Assembly (NCBI GenBank): GCA_023246885.1
Contig: JAHFHN010000010.1
Span: 1-11,647 of the forward strand
Length of the DNA stretch: 11,647 bases
Reading direction: 5' to 3'
Source of the DNA: Microcaldota archaeon
GTDB lineage: Archaea; Micrarchaeota; Micrarchaeia; Norongarragalinales; UBA8480
Shown here: piece after piece, positions 6,306 to 11,647 of the stretch
Layout: every line of letters begins with the position of its first letter
Numbering within the stretch: the stretch's first letter is position 1
Translations under genes and position numbers: made by a program
Notes under the pieces: generated by a model
What the model was told of the DNA's origin: nothing
Database searches by the model: none
Seen by the model: the letters and a program-made list of their open reading frames with translations, nothing else

Positions 6306-6313
6306 TTTTAAAT
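6306..6313 (+). promoter_or_regulatory. TATA-like box for the membrane-tethered nuclease gene
   Basis: TTTTAAAT is centred about 29 bases before the ATG at 6339, consistent with a leaderless transcript. It lies just downstream of the four TGCACAT repeats. Confidence 0.45.
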
Positions 6314-6338
6314 GGAAGTTTAACTCTTAATTTTGTTA

Positions 6339-6755
6339 ATGGCATTAGATTTGTTGTTAATTCTAGTAATTGCGGTTGCTGCGGTAATTGGATTCGTAAT
6401 TGGAAAGGTTTTAACTGACCATTACTGGCAAATTGACAAACTTCCAAAACTAATAGAAGACCGGCTCAAAACGTCAAGATCAGTATTAGGCGGACAGTTT
6501 GCAGAGCAACTTGCGCCTTATTTGCCTGACTTTCCTTTTTCTCCAACTGAAGCGCGTTTTATAGGCAAGCCAATTGACTTCATAGTATTCAAAGGAGCCG
6601 ACACAAAAGAAATTTCCGAAGTTATTTTTGTAGAAGTTAAAAGTGGCAACGCACGAGTCAACGCCCATGAAAAGAACCTCAAAACTGCAATTGAACAAGG
6701 CAAAGTCAAATGGGTCGAATACAGAATACCAAAAGACATAACAACGAAAAAATAA
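6339..6755 (+). CDS. Membrane-tethered PD-(D/E)XK nuclease related to Holliday junction resolvases (COG4741-like)
   Basis: A 138-residue protein with an N-terminal transmembrane helix (about 4-24), a basic linker and then a compact restriction-endonuclease-like core. The core contains EARFIGKPIDFIVF with D80 as the first active-site acid, then VIFVEVKSG with E99 and K101 of the E-x-K motif, followed by NAHEKNLKTAIEQGKVKW, the closing helix. This order matches the family annotated as secreted/membrane endonucleases distantly related to the archaeal Holliday junction resolvase. The TM helix suggests the catalytic domain sits at the membrane, on one face or the other; a role against incoming DNA or in DNA uptake/turnover is speculation. 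The start ATG at 6339 follows an in-frame TTG (6333), and TATA spacing supports the ATG. It is convergent with the restriction enzyme gene, 9 bases apart. Confidence 0.82.
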   Translation: MALDLLLILVIAVAAVIGFVIGKVLTDHYWQIDKLPKLIEDRLKTSRSVLGGQFAEQLAPYLPDFPFSPTEARFIGKPIDFIVFKGADTKEISEVIFVEVKSGNARVNAHEKNLKTAIEQGKVKWVEYRIPKDITTKK

Positions 6756-6764
6756 TCACGCGAA

Positions 6765-9410
6765 TTATTTCAAACTTTCTTCAATAACGTTCTTTTCATC
6801 TTCGGTCAAACCATATAACGCATAAGCAGCCGCATTAATGTTTCTTTCCAATTCTTTAAGTTCATTCCTAATTTCTATTTGAGAATCTGAATTTATTTCA
6901 TTAAGTTTTTTCTTTAACTCTAGGATTTTTATTACATAACTCCGCAAGTTTTTAGTAATTTTTATTGGTAGTTTGCCAAGATATGGTTTATCTAAATGTA
7001 TAGTAAGTTTTGAACAATTTATAATGCCATATCTTAAATAAAATGTAATTAAATTTGAATTTAATAAGCCCAATAAATCTAAGTTTGAAATATATTTTTC
7101 ATCATTAATAACATTATTCAAGGTATCATCAGTTGGTTCATTTTCAACAAGAGTAGCCACTACTTTAGGTAAACTTGATGCCACATTTTGATATATAATT
7201 CTACTTGCCTTAAAAATAGTTTCCTTTGATTTAAGTTCATTTCTTGAGGAATCTAAGTACCTATTAGGCTTTCTTTTATTTCCATCTTTTATTAAATATC
7301 GTTCAACACTAGTGCCGCCTAAAACTTTTACAAGTGATTTTTTTAGTTCACTAGAATATTCTTTAGAATTTACAGTTATACCCCTAGGCATTTCACATAT
7401 TGTTCCTAAAAGAATTGAATTGTTTTCTATTTTTTTTATTAGTTTTAACGTTTTATCATTTAAACAGGTCAAAATAGTTCTTTTTTTCTTAAAATATTCT
7501 TGCTCTACCTCAAAAGTTTTTCCTAAAAGTTCCCCAATAAACATATTATTATGTATGGGTTTTGTTTTTTTGAATATGATTATTACTTGCTCTAGCCCAA
7601 CATCTTCAAAAGCCATACTCATGTCCTGTATTTTTTCTATTTTTCGTTCATTTAATAAAAATTCTCTTAACTTACTCCACGAATCAACAGTTAAAATAGA
7701 TTTTGGCACTATGAAACCCAAATAGCCATCTTCTTTAAGTAATTTATCTGCTTTTTTTATGAATACTGCAGCAATGTTGACTATTCCATCCGAAATTTCC
7801 GAAAATTCTTTAATTAAATTTCCATCTTTCTTAGATAAATTAAAGTAAGGTGGATTTCCAATTATGACATCAAACCCGCCTCGTTTCATTATTTCTGGAA
7901 ACTGTTCTTCCCAATTGAATGCCATGTTTCCAGCAATGTTTGGATCGTCAATTAGAGAATTTCCGTTTTTAATGTTATTTTGTAACATGGGTAGCTTTTG
8001 TTTGGTTTGAGCTGTTCTTAGTAGTAAATTTAATTGAGTTATTTCTACCGCTTGCTTGTCCAAGTCTACACCATAAATCGAATTTACTAGAATTTTTGTT
8101 TTACGAGTTTGTACTGCATTTTTACTTTCAGAATCTAGCGTAGTCTGTTGCGTTCCTTTGATTTCAGTTTTTTTTATTTTCTTATTTTCTTTTGCTTGTA
8201 TTTCTTTATCTAAATATTCAAGTGCCGCGGTTATGAATGAACCTGAACCACACGCCGGATCTAAAATCTTAATTTCTTCTAAATTTACTTTTTTATCTTT
8301 AGCTAACTCTCCAATAGTGTTCTTTACAATATAATCTACGATGTACTTCGGAGTGTAATAAATTCCTTGTTCTTTTCTATGCGTTTGTGACTCTTCTAGT
8401 TTACTTCTTTTCTCAGTTTTCTTTAGTAAATGTCCTAGATATTGTTCATAAACTTGTCCAAGAATGTCCGCTTCGATTACTCCAAAATTATAGTGAATTT
8501 GGTTATCTTTAGAATGATATAGTGATTCAATGCTTTCTAAGTAGGTTATAGGAGTTATTTCGGCTACTTCGCATTCATGTGGCGAAAATAATTTTGAATT
8601 ATACGTTTCATCGAAATAACGATATAATTCAGTTATTTTTACGTTGAATTTTTTAGTTGGATTATTTTTGTATTCTCTTGTTAAGGGCAGTAGTTTTGGT
8701 TCTTCTATCTGTCTATCTTCGGTGCTTCTAATAAAAATTAGTCTGTCGAGTATTCGCTGTACTATCTCATCTAAGTCTTTTTCAGAGTATTTGGGATTAT
8801 TTTTTTGAATATCTTTAGTTAGTTTTTCTCGTATTAGCGTAAATTCTTGTAATAATTGCTTATCTATTGGAAGCTTTTTGATTTTCTTTCCTACTTCTTC
8901 AGCTTTCTTATCTAATTCTCCTTCAGCCATGCTTTCTTTTGATAATAAGTAGAGTTCATCGAATCTCGTTAGATATTCATAATAATTGAATTCTTTGAAT
9001 TTGCATTGATTTATGTCTCCTTTCCATTCTGAATTAAATATTTTTAACCCTTGAAAGTCAGTTAGAACTGCCCAAGCAGTATTTTTGAAATAAGCATAGT
9101 CTATCGCTTGTTTTGCGAATTCTATTTTGTCTAAATCTTCTTTGATCGCTTTAGCTTCCAAATAGAATTTAGGAATAGAATTTATTCTGAATACATAATC
9201 TACTCTGTTTTTAGAAACTTTTTCCTCTCTTTTTACTTCGTCATCAGTATAAATATTACGAACATCCCAGCCAAGCGCTTCAAACAAAGGTTCAATAAAT
9301 TCCGCCTTGGTATTTTCTTCCTTGTAAGTGCTAAGTTTTCCTTGTTCTTTCAAACGATTAAACTTATCTACAAGTAGTTTGATTTTTTCTTTAGCTTCTT
9401 CTTTATTCAT
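6765..9410 (-). CDS. Single-chain type IIG-like restriction-modification enzyme (Eco57I/TaqI-type methylase)
   Basis: An 881-residue fusion. The N-terminal 150 residues resemble the type I R-subunit N-domain, a PD-(D/E)XK nuclease: FEALGWDV (43-50), RVDYVF with D71, and FYLEAKAIK with E85 and K87. A helical connector (150-345) leads to an N6-adenine methyltransferase: motif X GIYYTPKYIVDYIV (349-362), SAM-binding motif I DPACGSGSF (384-392) and catalytic motif IV NPPY (519-522). The C-terminal third (about 640-830) is the likely target-recognition domain, in the place of the TaqI-like specificity domain. One chain could therefore recognise, methylate and cut. All key motifs look intact and no frameshift is seen. 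Lysine- and AT-richness is stronger than in the surface protein gene, suggesting lateral acquisition. BREX PglX proteins share motifs but usually lack the N-terminal nuclease. Confidence 0.9.
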   Translation of the reverse strand: MNKEEAKEKIKLLVDKFNRLKEQGKLSTYKEENTKAEFIEPLFEALGWDVRNIYTDDEVKREEKVSKNRVDYVFRINSIPKFYLEAKAIKEDLDKIEFAKQAIDYAYFKNTAWAVLTDFQGLKIFNSEWKGDINQCKFKEFNYYEYLTRFDELYLLSKESMAEGELDKKAEEVGKKIKKLPIDKQLLQEFTLIREKLTKDIQKNNPKYSEKDLDEIVQRILDRLIFIRSTEDRQIEEPKLLPLTREYKNNPTKKFNVKITELYRYFDETYNSKLFSPHECEVAEITPITYLESIESLYHSKDNQIHYNFGVIEADILGQVYEQYLGHLLKKTEKRSKLEESQTHRKEQGIYYTPKYIVDYIVKNTIGELAKDKKVNLEEIKILDPACGSGSFITAALEYLDKEIQAKENKKIKKTEIKGTQQTTLDSESKNAVQTRKTKILVNSIYGVDLDKQAVEITQLNLLLRTAQTKQKLPMLQNNIKNGNSLIDDPNIAGNMAFNWEEQFPEIMKRGGFDVIIGNPPYFNLSKKDGNLIKEFSEISDGIVNIAAVFIKKADKLLKEDGYLGFIVPKSILTVDSWSKLREFLLNERKIEKIQDMSMAFEDVGLEQVIIIFKKTKPIHNNMFIGELLGKTFEVEQEYFKKKRTILTCLNDKTLKLIKKIENNSILLGTICEMPRGITVNSKEYSSELKKSLVKVLGGTSVERYLIKDGNKRKPNRYLDSSRNELKSKETIFKASRIIYQNVASSLPKVVATLVENEPTDDTLNNVINDEKYISNLDLLGLLNSNLITFYLRYGIINCSKLTIHLDKPYLGKLPIKITKNLRSYVIKILELKKKLNEINSDSQIEIRNELKELERNINAAAYALYGLTEDEKNVIEESLK

Positions 9411-9440
9411 ATAGATAAACCACTTAACAAACGAACTAGT

Positions 9441-9474
9441 AAACTTAACTCAAGCAATGGTTTAAAACTTAACT
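9441..9474. repeat. Direct repeat AAACTTAACT in the divergent promoter region
   Basis: The exact 10-mer lies at 9441-9450 and 9465-9474, 24 bases apart, upstream of the restriction enzyme start (9410, minus). A related CTTAAC occurs at 9423-9428. The second copy overlaps a TTTAAAAC element that may be part of the promoter. It could be a regulator site, or chance in AT-rich DNA. Confidence 0.3.
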
Positions 9475-9520
9475 AACAAGGCGGGATTTCATTACACTAT
9501 TTCAAGCTAATTTAACAAAC

Positions 9521-9530
9521 TATATAATTT
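9521..9530 (+). promoter_or_regulatory. Strong TATA box for the DUF3800 gene
   Basis: TATATAATTT is centred about 34 bases before the ATG at 9560, predicting a start of transcription near 9551 and a leader of only about 10 nt. An AAGGA at 9549-9553 lies six bases before the ATG and may act as a minimal ribosome-binding site. Confidence 0.5.
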
Positions 9531-9559
9531 ACTATCCTCCTCTGGATTAAGGAATTAAA

Positions 9560-10222
9560 ATGGCTAAGCAATTGTTTATTTTTGTAGACGAATCTGGCCT
9601 AACAAATGTTGAAACAAAACAACACTACTTAGTGGTTGCTTTTGCTTTGATGCACAACCGCGATTTTTCAGACCAATTGATCTTCAAGATAAAAGACGAA
9701 TGCAAGAAAAAAGGAAAGCCAATAGAACCAAAAGAAGTAAAATATCACGACTTGTCACCATTTCAAAAAGAAATAGCAGTTCAAATTGTAAACTCTAATT
9801 ATAGAAATTTTTACCTTGCCTTTGTAGATTTAGAGAAATCACATAAAGCAATGGTAACTGGTTCAAATGAATTCCAAATACAAACAAAAATCATTTGTGA
9901 ATTACTTTGTGGCATTGACAAAAACAAGCTAAACCAGTATGACGAGATAAGAATTATAATGGACAAAAAGCTAGCCAAGGAATTTCAAGGTCAAATAGAG
10001 AAGATTCTCCAAATTCACTTAGGCACAAAAAAAGGAATAAGTGTAGAAACAAGCAGTTCAGGAAGAGAGCGGGGAATACAAATAGCAGATTTAATAGCTG
10101 GCGCATTTAGGGCAAAACTCATGAAGAAATCAGATTTATTCCATGCTGATTTTTCACAGGTGTTTCAAATAAACGTTCCAGAAATAGACGTATTTAAATT
10201 AGAAAAATTTAAGGGCAATTAG
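9560..10222 (+). CDS. DUF3800 family protein (RNase H-like fold)
   Basis: A 220-residue protein starting with a beta strand that ends in FVDESG (8-13), the hallmark of DUF3800, whose predicted RNase H-like fold uses these acids. Other family-type elements are YHDLSP (62-67), a strand with IIMDKK (133-137, D135) and GIQIADLIAGAF (172-183, with D177). Length is normal for the family. Members are common beside restriction systems, prophages and defence islands, and a nuclease role is inferred but not well established. Here it is divergent from the type IIG-like enzyme with 149 bases between them and is followed by a winged-helix regulator, which supports an accessory or defence context. The start is supported by a strong TATA box and an AAGGA element. 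Confidence 0.82.
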   Translation: MAKQLFIFVDESGLTNVETKQHYLVVAFALMHNRDFSDQLIFKIKDECKKKGKPIEPKEVKYHDLSPFQKEIAVQIVNSNYRNFYLAFVDLEKSHKAMVTGSNEFQIQTKIICELLCGIDKNKLNQYDEIRIIMDKKLAKEFQGQIEKILQIHLGTKKGISVETSSSGRERGIQIADLIAGAFRAKLMKKSDLFHADFSQVFQINVPEIDVFKLEKFKGN

Positions 10223-10362
10223 AAGCGTAGTACTCCCCCATCTATTTCGTCCGACGCATCAAGCGACGTACAAACCTACTCACAGGATCGACGCACTACA
10301 ATAAGATTAATGTCAAGTCTGCTTTTTAATTTAACGCCTAAATACCGCACTTCCAGAAAAGC

Positions 10363-10370
10363 TTTATATA
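10363..10370 (+). promoter_or_regulatory. Strong TATA box upstream of the winged-helix gene
   Basis: TTTATATA predicts transcription starting near 10391-10395, inside the 16-bp palindrome at 10388-10403. The resulting leader would be about 45 nt to the first ATG (10437) or 68 nt to the second (10461). Confidence 0.55.
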
Positions 10371-10379
10371 CCATAAATG

Positions 10380-10442
10380 CATCATGATGTTGTCATGACA
10401 ACAATAAGGTGACAACGTGACGTTGTCTAAATTGTCATGCAA
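10380..10442. promoter_or_regulatory. Palindrome cluster, probable operator of the winged-helix gene
   Basis: Four symmetric elements are packed into 63 bases: CATCATGATG (10380-10389), the 16-bp perfect palindrome TGTTGTCATGACAACA (10388-10403), the 17-bp palindrome GACAACGT-G-ACGTTGTC (10411-10427) and TTGTCATGCAA (10432-10442). The last repeats the left arm of the 16-mer and covers the first ATG. The shared half-site is TTGTC/GACAA. The first palindromes sit on the predicted transcription start, so a bound protein would block initiation. The most economical reading is autorepression by the winged-helix protein encoded immediately downstream. Confidence 0.65.
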
Positions 10443-10925
10443 AGGGAGTATTTAAGGGTTATGGATTCAGGGGAGTTTGCAGAGGTAAGTGAAGAATTTC
10501 GCAATTTCTCTAGCAAAATGAAGGATCCATTAGTGGTTGGCGCCTTGCTTCACAAATTAGCTGAAGAAAGACAGAGTTCAAATTTATTATTAAAAGAAAT
10601 AAACGCAAAACTTGACAAGATCGACGTATTCGAAAAGCGAATTACTGAACTTGAAGGTAAGTTAGCCGCATCAACTGCGACAGCGGCTGACAATTTAGTA
10701 GAAAATAAAGAGAAGAAGATGTTGCTCCCAGCAGTTGATGATGCCATCGTTGCATTCACAAGAGAAAAAGGCGCAGTTTGCGCTGAAGATGTACAAGCGC
10801 AGTTTAAGTACAAAGGGAAAAATGCAGCGAGTGCGAGGCTCAACAAGCTTTGTACATTGGGCATCGTAAAGAAAACCCAAGTTGGAAAGAAAGTTTATTT
10901 TGAAGCAGTTGTTTCCGAAAAATGA
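10437..10925 (+). CDS. Coiled-coil and winged-helix DNA-binding protein
   Basis: A 162-residue protein if started at 10437; an ATG at 10461 would give 154 residues and lies 12 bases after a GGGAG, so the start is uncertain. Residues 38-78 form a charged coiled coil (KLAEERQ...ELEGKLA) suited to dimerisation. An Ala/Thr linker follows, then a C-terminal winged helix-turn-helix (about 95-157): a first helix at LLPAVDDAIVAF, a recognition helix around NAASARLNKLCTLG (129-142) and a wing KKTQVGKKVYFEA (145-157). It resembles small archaeal wHTH transcription regulators; no ligand domain is seen. The leader contains palindromes with TTGTC/GACAA half-sites, as expected for a dimer binding its own promoter. 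It may also control neighbouring accessory genes. Confidence 0.75.
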   Translation: MQREYLRVMDSGEFAEVSEEFRNFSSKMKDPLVVGALLHKLAEERQSSNLLLKEINAKLDKIDVFEKRITELEGKLAASTATAADNLVENKEKKMLLPAVDDAIVAFTREKGAVCAEDVQAQFKYKGKNAASARLNKLCTLGIVKKTQVGKKVYFEAVVSEK

Positions 10926-10956
10926 ATTGAGTATAGAAAGTTGAAAAATAGTTAGT

Positions 10957-10968
10957 TACATAAAATAA
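10957..10968 (+). promoter_or_regulatory. TATA-like element upstream of the structured RNA
   Basis: TACATAAAATAA lies about 25-30 bases before the start of the GC-richer folded segment (from about 10980-10990). A long A-run follows. The spacing fits an archaeal promoter, but the whole stretch is A-rich, so support is moderate. Confidence 0.35.
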
Positions 10969-10974
10969 AACAAA

Positions 10975-11252
10975 AAAAACGCTTATCGCGAGTTAAAGTC
11001 GTTCGACCCACCCAAACAGAATCCAACGAATTTGACACGTATAAGATACAGGGTGTAAAAACCCTGTAACCACCAAACACCCCCCCATGACATCGACGAA
11101 AGTTGGTGTCTAAGGTGCCTAGTTCGTGAGACGAATGCGTTTCCGACACGATGAAGCACCAGGAGAACGCGGAACCAGATAATCACATGAACCTCCCCGG
11201 TTCGTGTTCACCCCCCTATTTTTGATTCCTGGGAAAGCGTTCTCCCCTTTTT
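10975..11252 (+). ncRNA. Unassigned structured RNA, about 270 nt
   Basis: This segment is clearly richer in G+C than its flanks and folds as RNA on the plus strand. Visible helices: TACAGGG/CCCTGTA (11047-11053/11062-11068); a 9-bp stem 11089-11097/11102-11110 closed by a GAAA tetraloop; GGTGC/GCACC plus TCGTG/CACGA (11114-11160); and a long arm 11162-11245 with GGAGAACGC/GCGTTCTCC, CCAG/CTGG, AATC/GATT and a 9-bp ACATGAACC/GGTTCGTGT stem with TCCCC loop. Three G-U pairs in these helices become A-C mismatches on the other strand, which fixes the orientation. A TATA-like box precedes it and T-runs follow. Sequence signatures of SRP RNA, RNase P RNA, 5S rRNA and C/D guides were looked for and not found. 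Function is unknown; exact ends are estimates. Confidence 0.6.
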
Positions 11253-11262
11253 ACTTATTTTT
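11248..11262 (+). terminator. Double T-run terminator of the structured RNA
   Basis: TTTTT at 11248-11252 directly follows the terminal GCGTTCTCCCC strand of the long arm, and a second TTTTT lies at 11258-11262. Archaeal RNA polymerase terminates at such oligo-T tracts. The tract also overlaps the end of the convergent peptidase gene's downstream region. Confidence 0.5.
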
Positions 11263-11265
11263 AAA

Positions 11266-11647
11266 TTAAAAAGAAAGCAAACCCGAGTTTTTCTCAAGCC
11301 ACTCTTCACATAAGTTGTAGCCTGGGCAAAACTGTTCAACTGTTTGCCAGAATTGTTTGCCGTGATTGAAATGCTTCAAGTGCGACAGTTCGTGAATGAT
11401 TAAGTAGTCAATCACATGCAATGGCGCCATTACGAGTTTCCAGTTGAAGTTCAAATTACCGCGATGCGAACAACTTCCCCACTTGGTGGTCTGGCCGCGG
11501 ATAGCAATTCGCTGCGTTGCCACATTTAACGCAGCAGCGTGTATAATGGTTCTTTCTTCAAATATCTTGCGCGCTTGTCGTTTGTAAAAGCTGGTTAATG
11601 CGCGTTTCGCGTTTTTTTCTTCTCGTTGCCGTAATTGTAAAATAACT
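11266..11647 (-). CDS. YgjP/DUF45-family zinc metallopeptidase, N-terminus beyond window
   Basis: The frame is open from the right edge and ends at TAA (11266-11268), giving the last 126 residues. The family signature is complete: GQTTKWGSCSHRGNLNFNW, then a strand and the zinc motif HELSHLKHFNH, in which the two His of HExxH, its Glu and a downstream His are present. GKQFWQTVEQFCPGY and a short tail follow. An internal GTG at 11521 could be mistaken for a start, but the upstream residues VILQLRQREEKNAKRALTSF continue the family's helical region, so the gene is truncated by the window and not short. Members are predicted zinc peptidases (SprT/WLM-like) and are sometimes found near type I restriction genes. 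Substrate is unknown. It converges on the structured RNA, ending about 14 bases from its first T-run. Confidence 0.88.
   Translation of the reverse strand, partial: VILQLRQREEKNAKRALTSFYKRQARKIFEERTIIHAAALNVATQRIAIRGQTTKWGSCSHRGNLNFNWKLVMAPLHVIDYLIIHELSHLKHFNHGKQFWQTVEQFCPGYNLCEEWLEKNSGLLSF

Noticed and set aside
7312-7725. A 137-codon plus-strand frame
   Set aside because: It is antisense to the target-recognition part of the restriction-modification gene; its Phe/Ser-rich content mirrors lysine-rich coding on the other strand.
10223-10362. A possible small RNA or gene between DUF3800 and the regulator
   Set aside because: Only weak CGTC/GACG complementarity and no box C/D or H/ACA pattern or open frame could be supported.
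11012-11025. AACAGAATCC, resembling the conserved 3' region of RNase P RNA
   Set aside because: It lies at the 5' end of the transcript, and no matching GGAAAGTCC-type partner is present on either strand.
11047-11074. CCCTGTAACC, resembling the archaeal SRP RNA Alu-domain motif UGUAACC
   Set aside because: Here the TGTA is part of a perfect 7-bp hairpin stem, and the SRP helix 8 motifs (GGAA loop with AGCAG) are absent, so this is probably not SRP RNA.
10952-11186. Two overlapping minus-strand frames of 65-67 codons
   Set aside because: They lie antisense to the structured RNA, have no family-like motif or start signals, and overlap each other in different frames.

Overview
The window looks archaeal. 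The split tRNA gene carries a bulge-helix-bulge intron and encodes no CCA end. Most genes lack a convincing Shine-Dalgarno site and instead have a TATA-like box 25-30 bases upstream of the ATG, the leaderless arrangement. The surface protein has a membrane-anchored, multi-Ig, N-glycosylation-rich design, and there is a COG4741-type nuclease. The DNA is AT-rich with short intergenic gaps. The gene style fits a small-genome (DPANN-like) or euryarchaeal lineage, but the sequence alone does not settle the taxon.

Layout. Bases 1-1399, minus strand: two tandem GT-A fold family 2 glycosyltransferases, the downstream one cut by the window edge. Bases 1553-3676, divergent: a 707-residue exported surface protein with about six Ig/CARDB-like domains, eight N-glycosylation sequons and a C-terminal anchor. 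Glycosyltransferases beside a sequon-rich protein suggest a cell-envelope locus. Bases 3727-3856: tRNA-Ala(CGC) interrupted in the T loop by a 58-nt intron. Bases 3947-5184, minus strand: a PIN-domain nuclease preceded by a conserved-looking helical protein. Bases 5283-6755: a DnaQ-like exonuclease (+), a DUF4389 membrane protein (-) and a membrane-tethered PD-(D/E)XK nuclease (+). The last two are separated by a divergent promoter region with four phased TGCACAT repeats.

Bases 6765-10925 look like an accessory/defence block: a single-chain type IIG-like restriction-modification enzyme (-), a DUF3800 RNase H-like protein (+) and a winged-helix regulator (+). The regulator's promoter holds a cluster of TTGTC/GACAA palindromes and is probably autoregulated. 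Bases 10926-11265 hold no protein gene. They do contain a GC-richer, highly folded segment with its own TATA-like box and terminal T-runs, read here as an unassigned structured RNA of about 270 nt on the plus strand. The window ends in a 5'-truncated YgjP/DUF45-type zinc peptidase (-).

The best candidates for something undescribed are the structured RNA (10975-11252), the phased TGCACAT array and the palindrome cluster at the winged-helix gene. All assignments come from reading the sequence; no homology or folding program was run.
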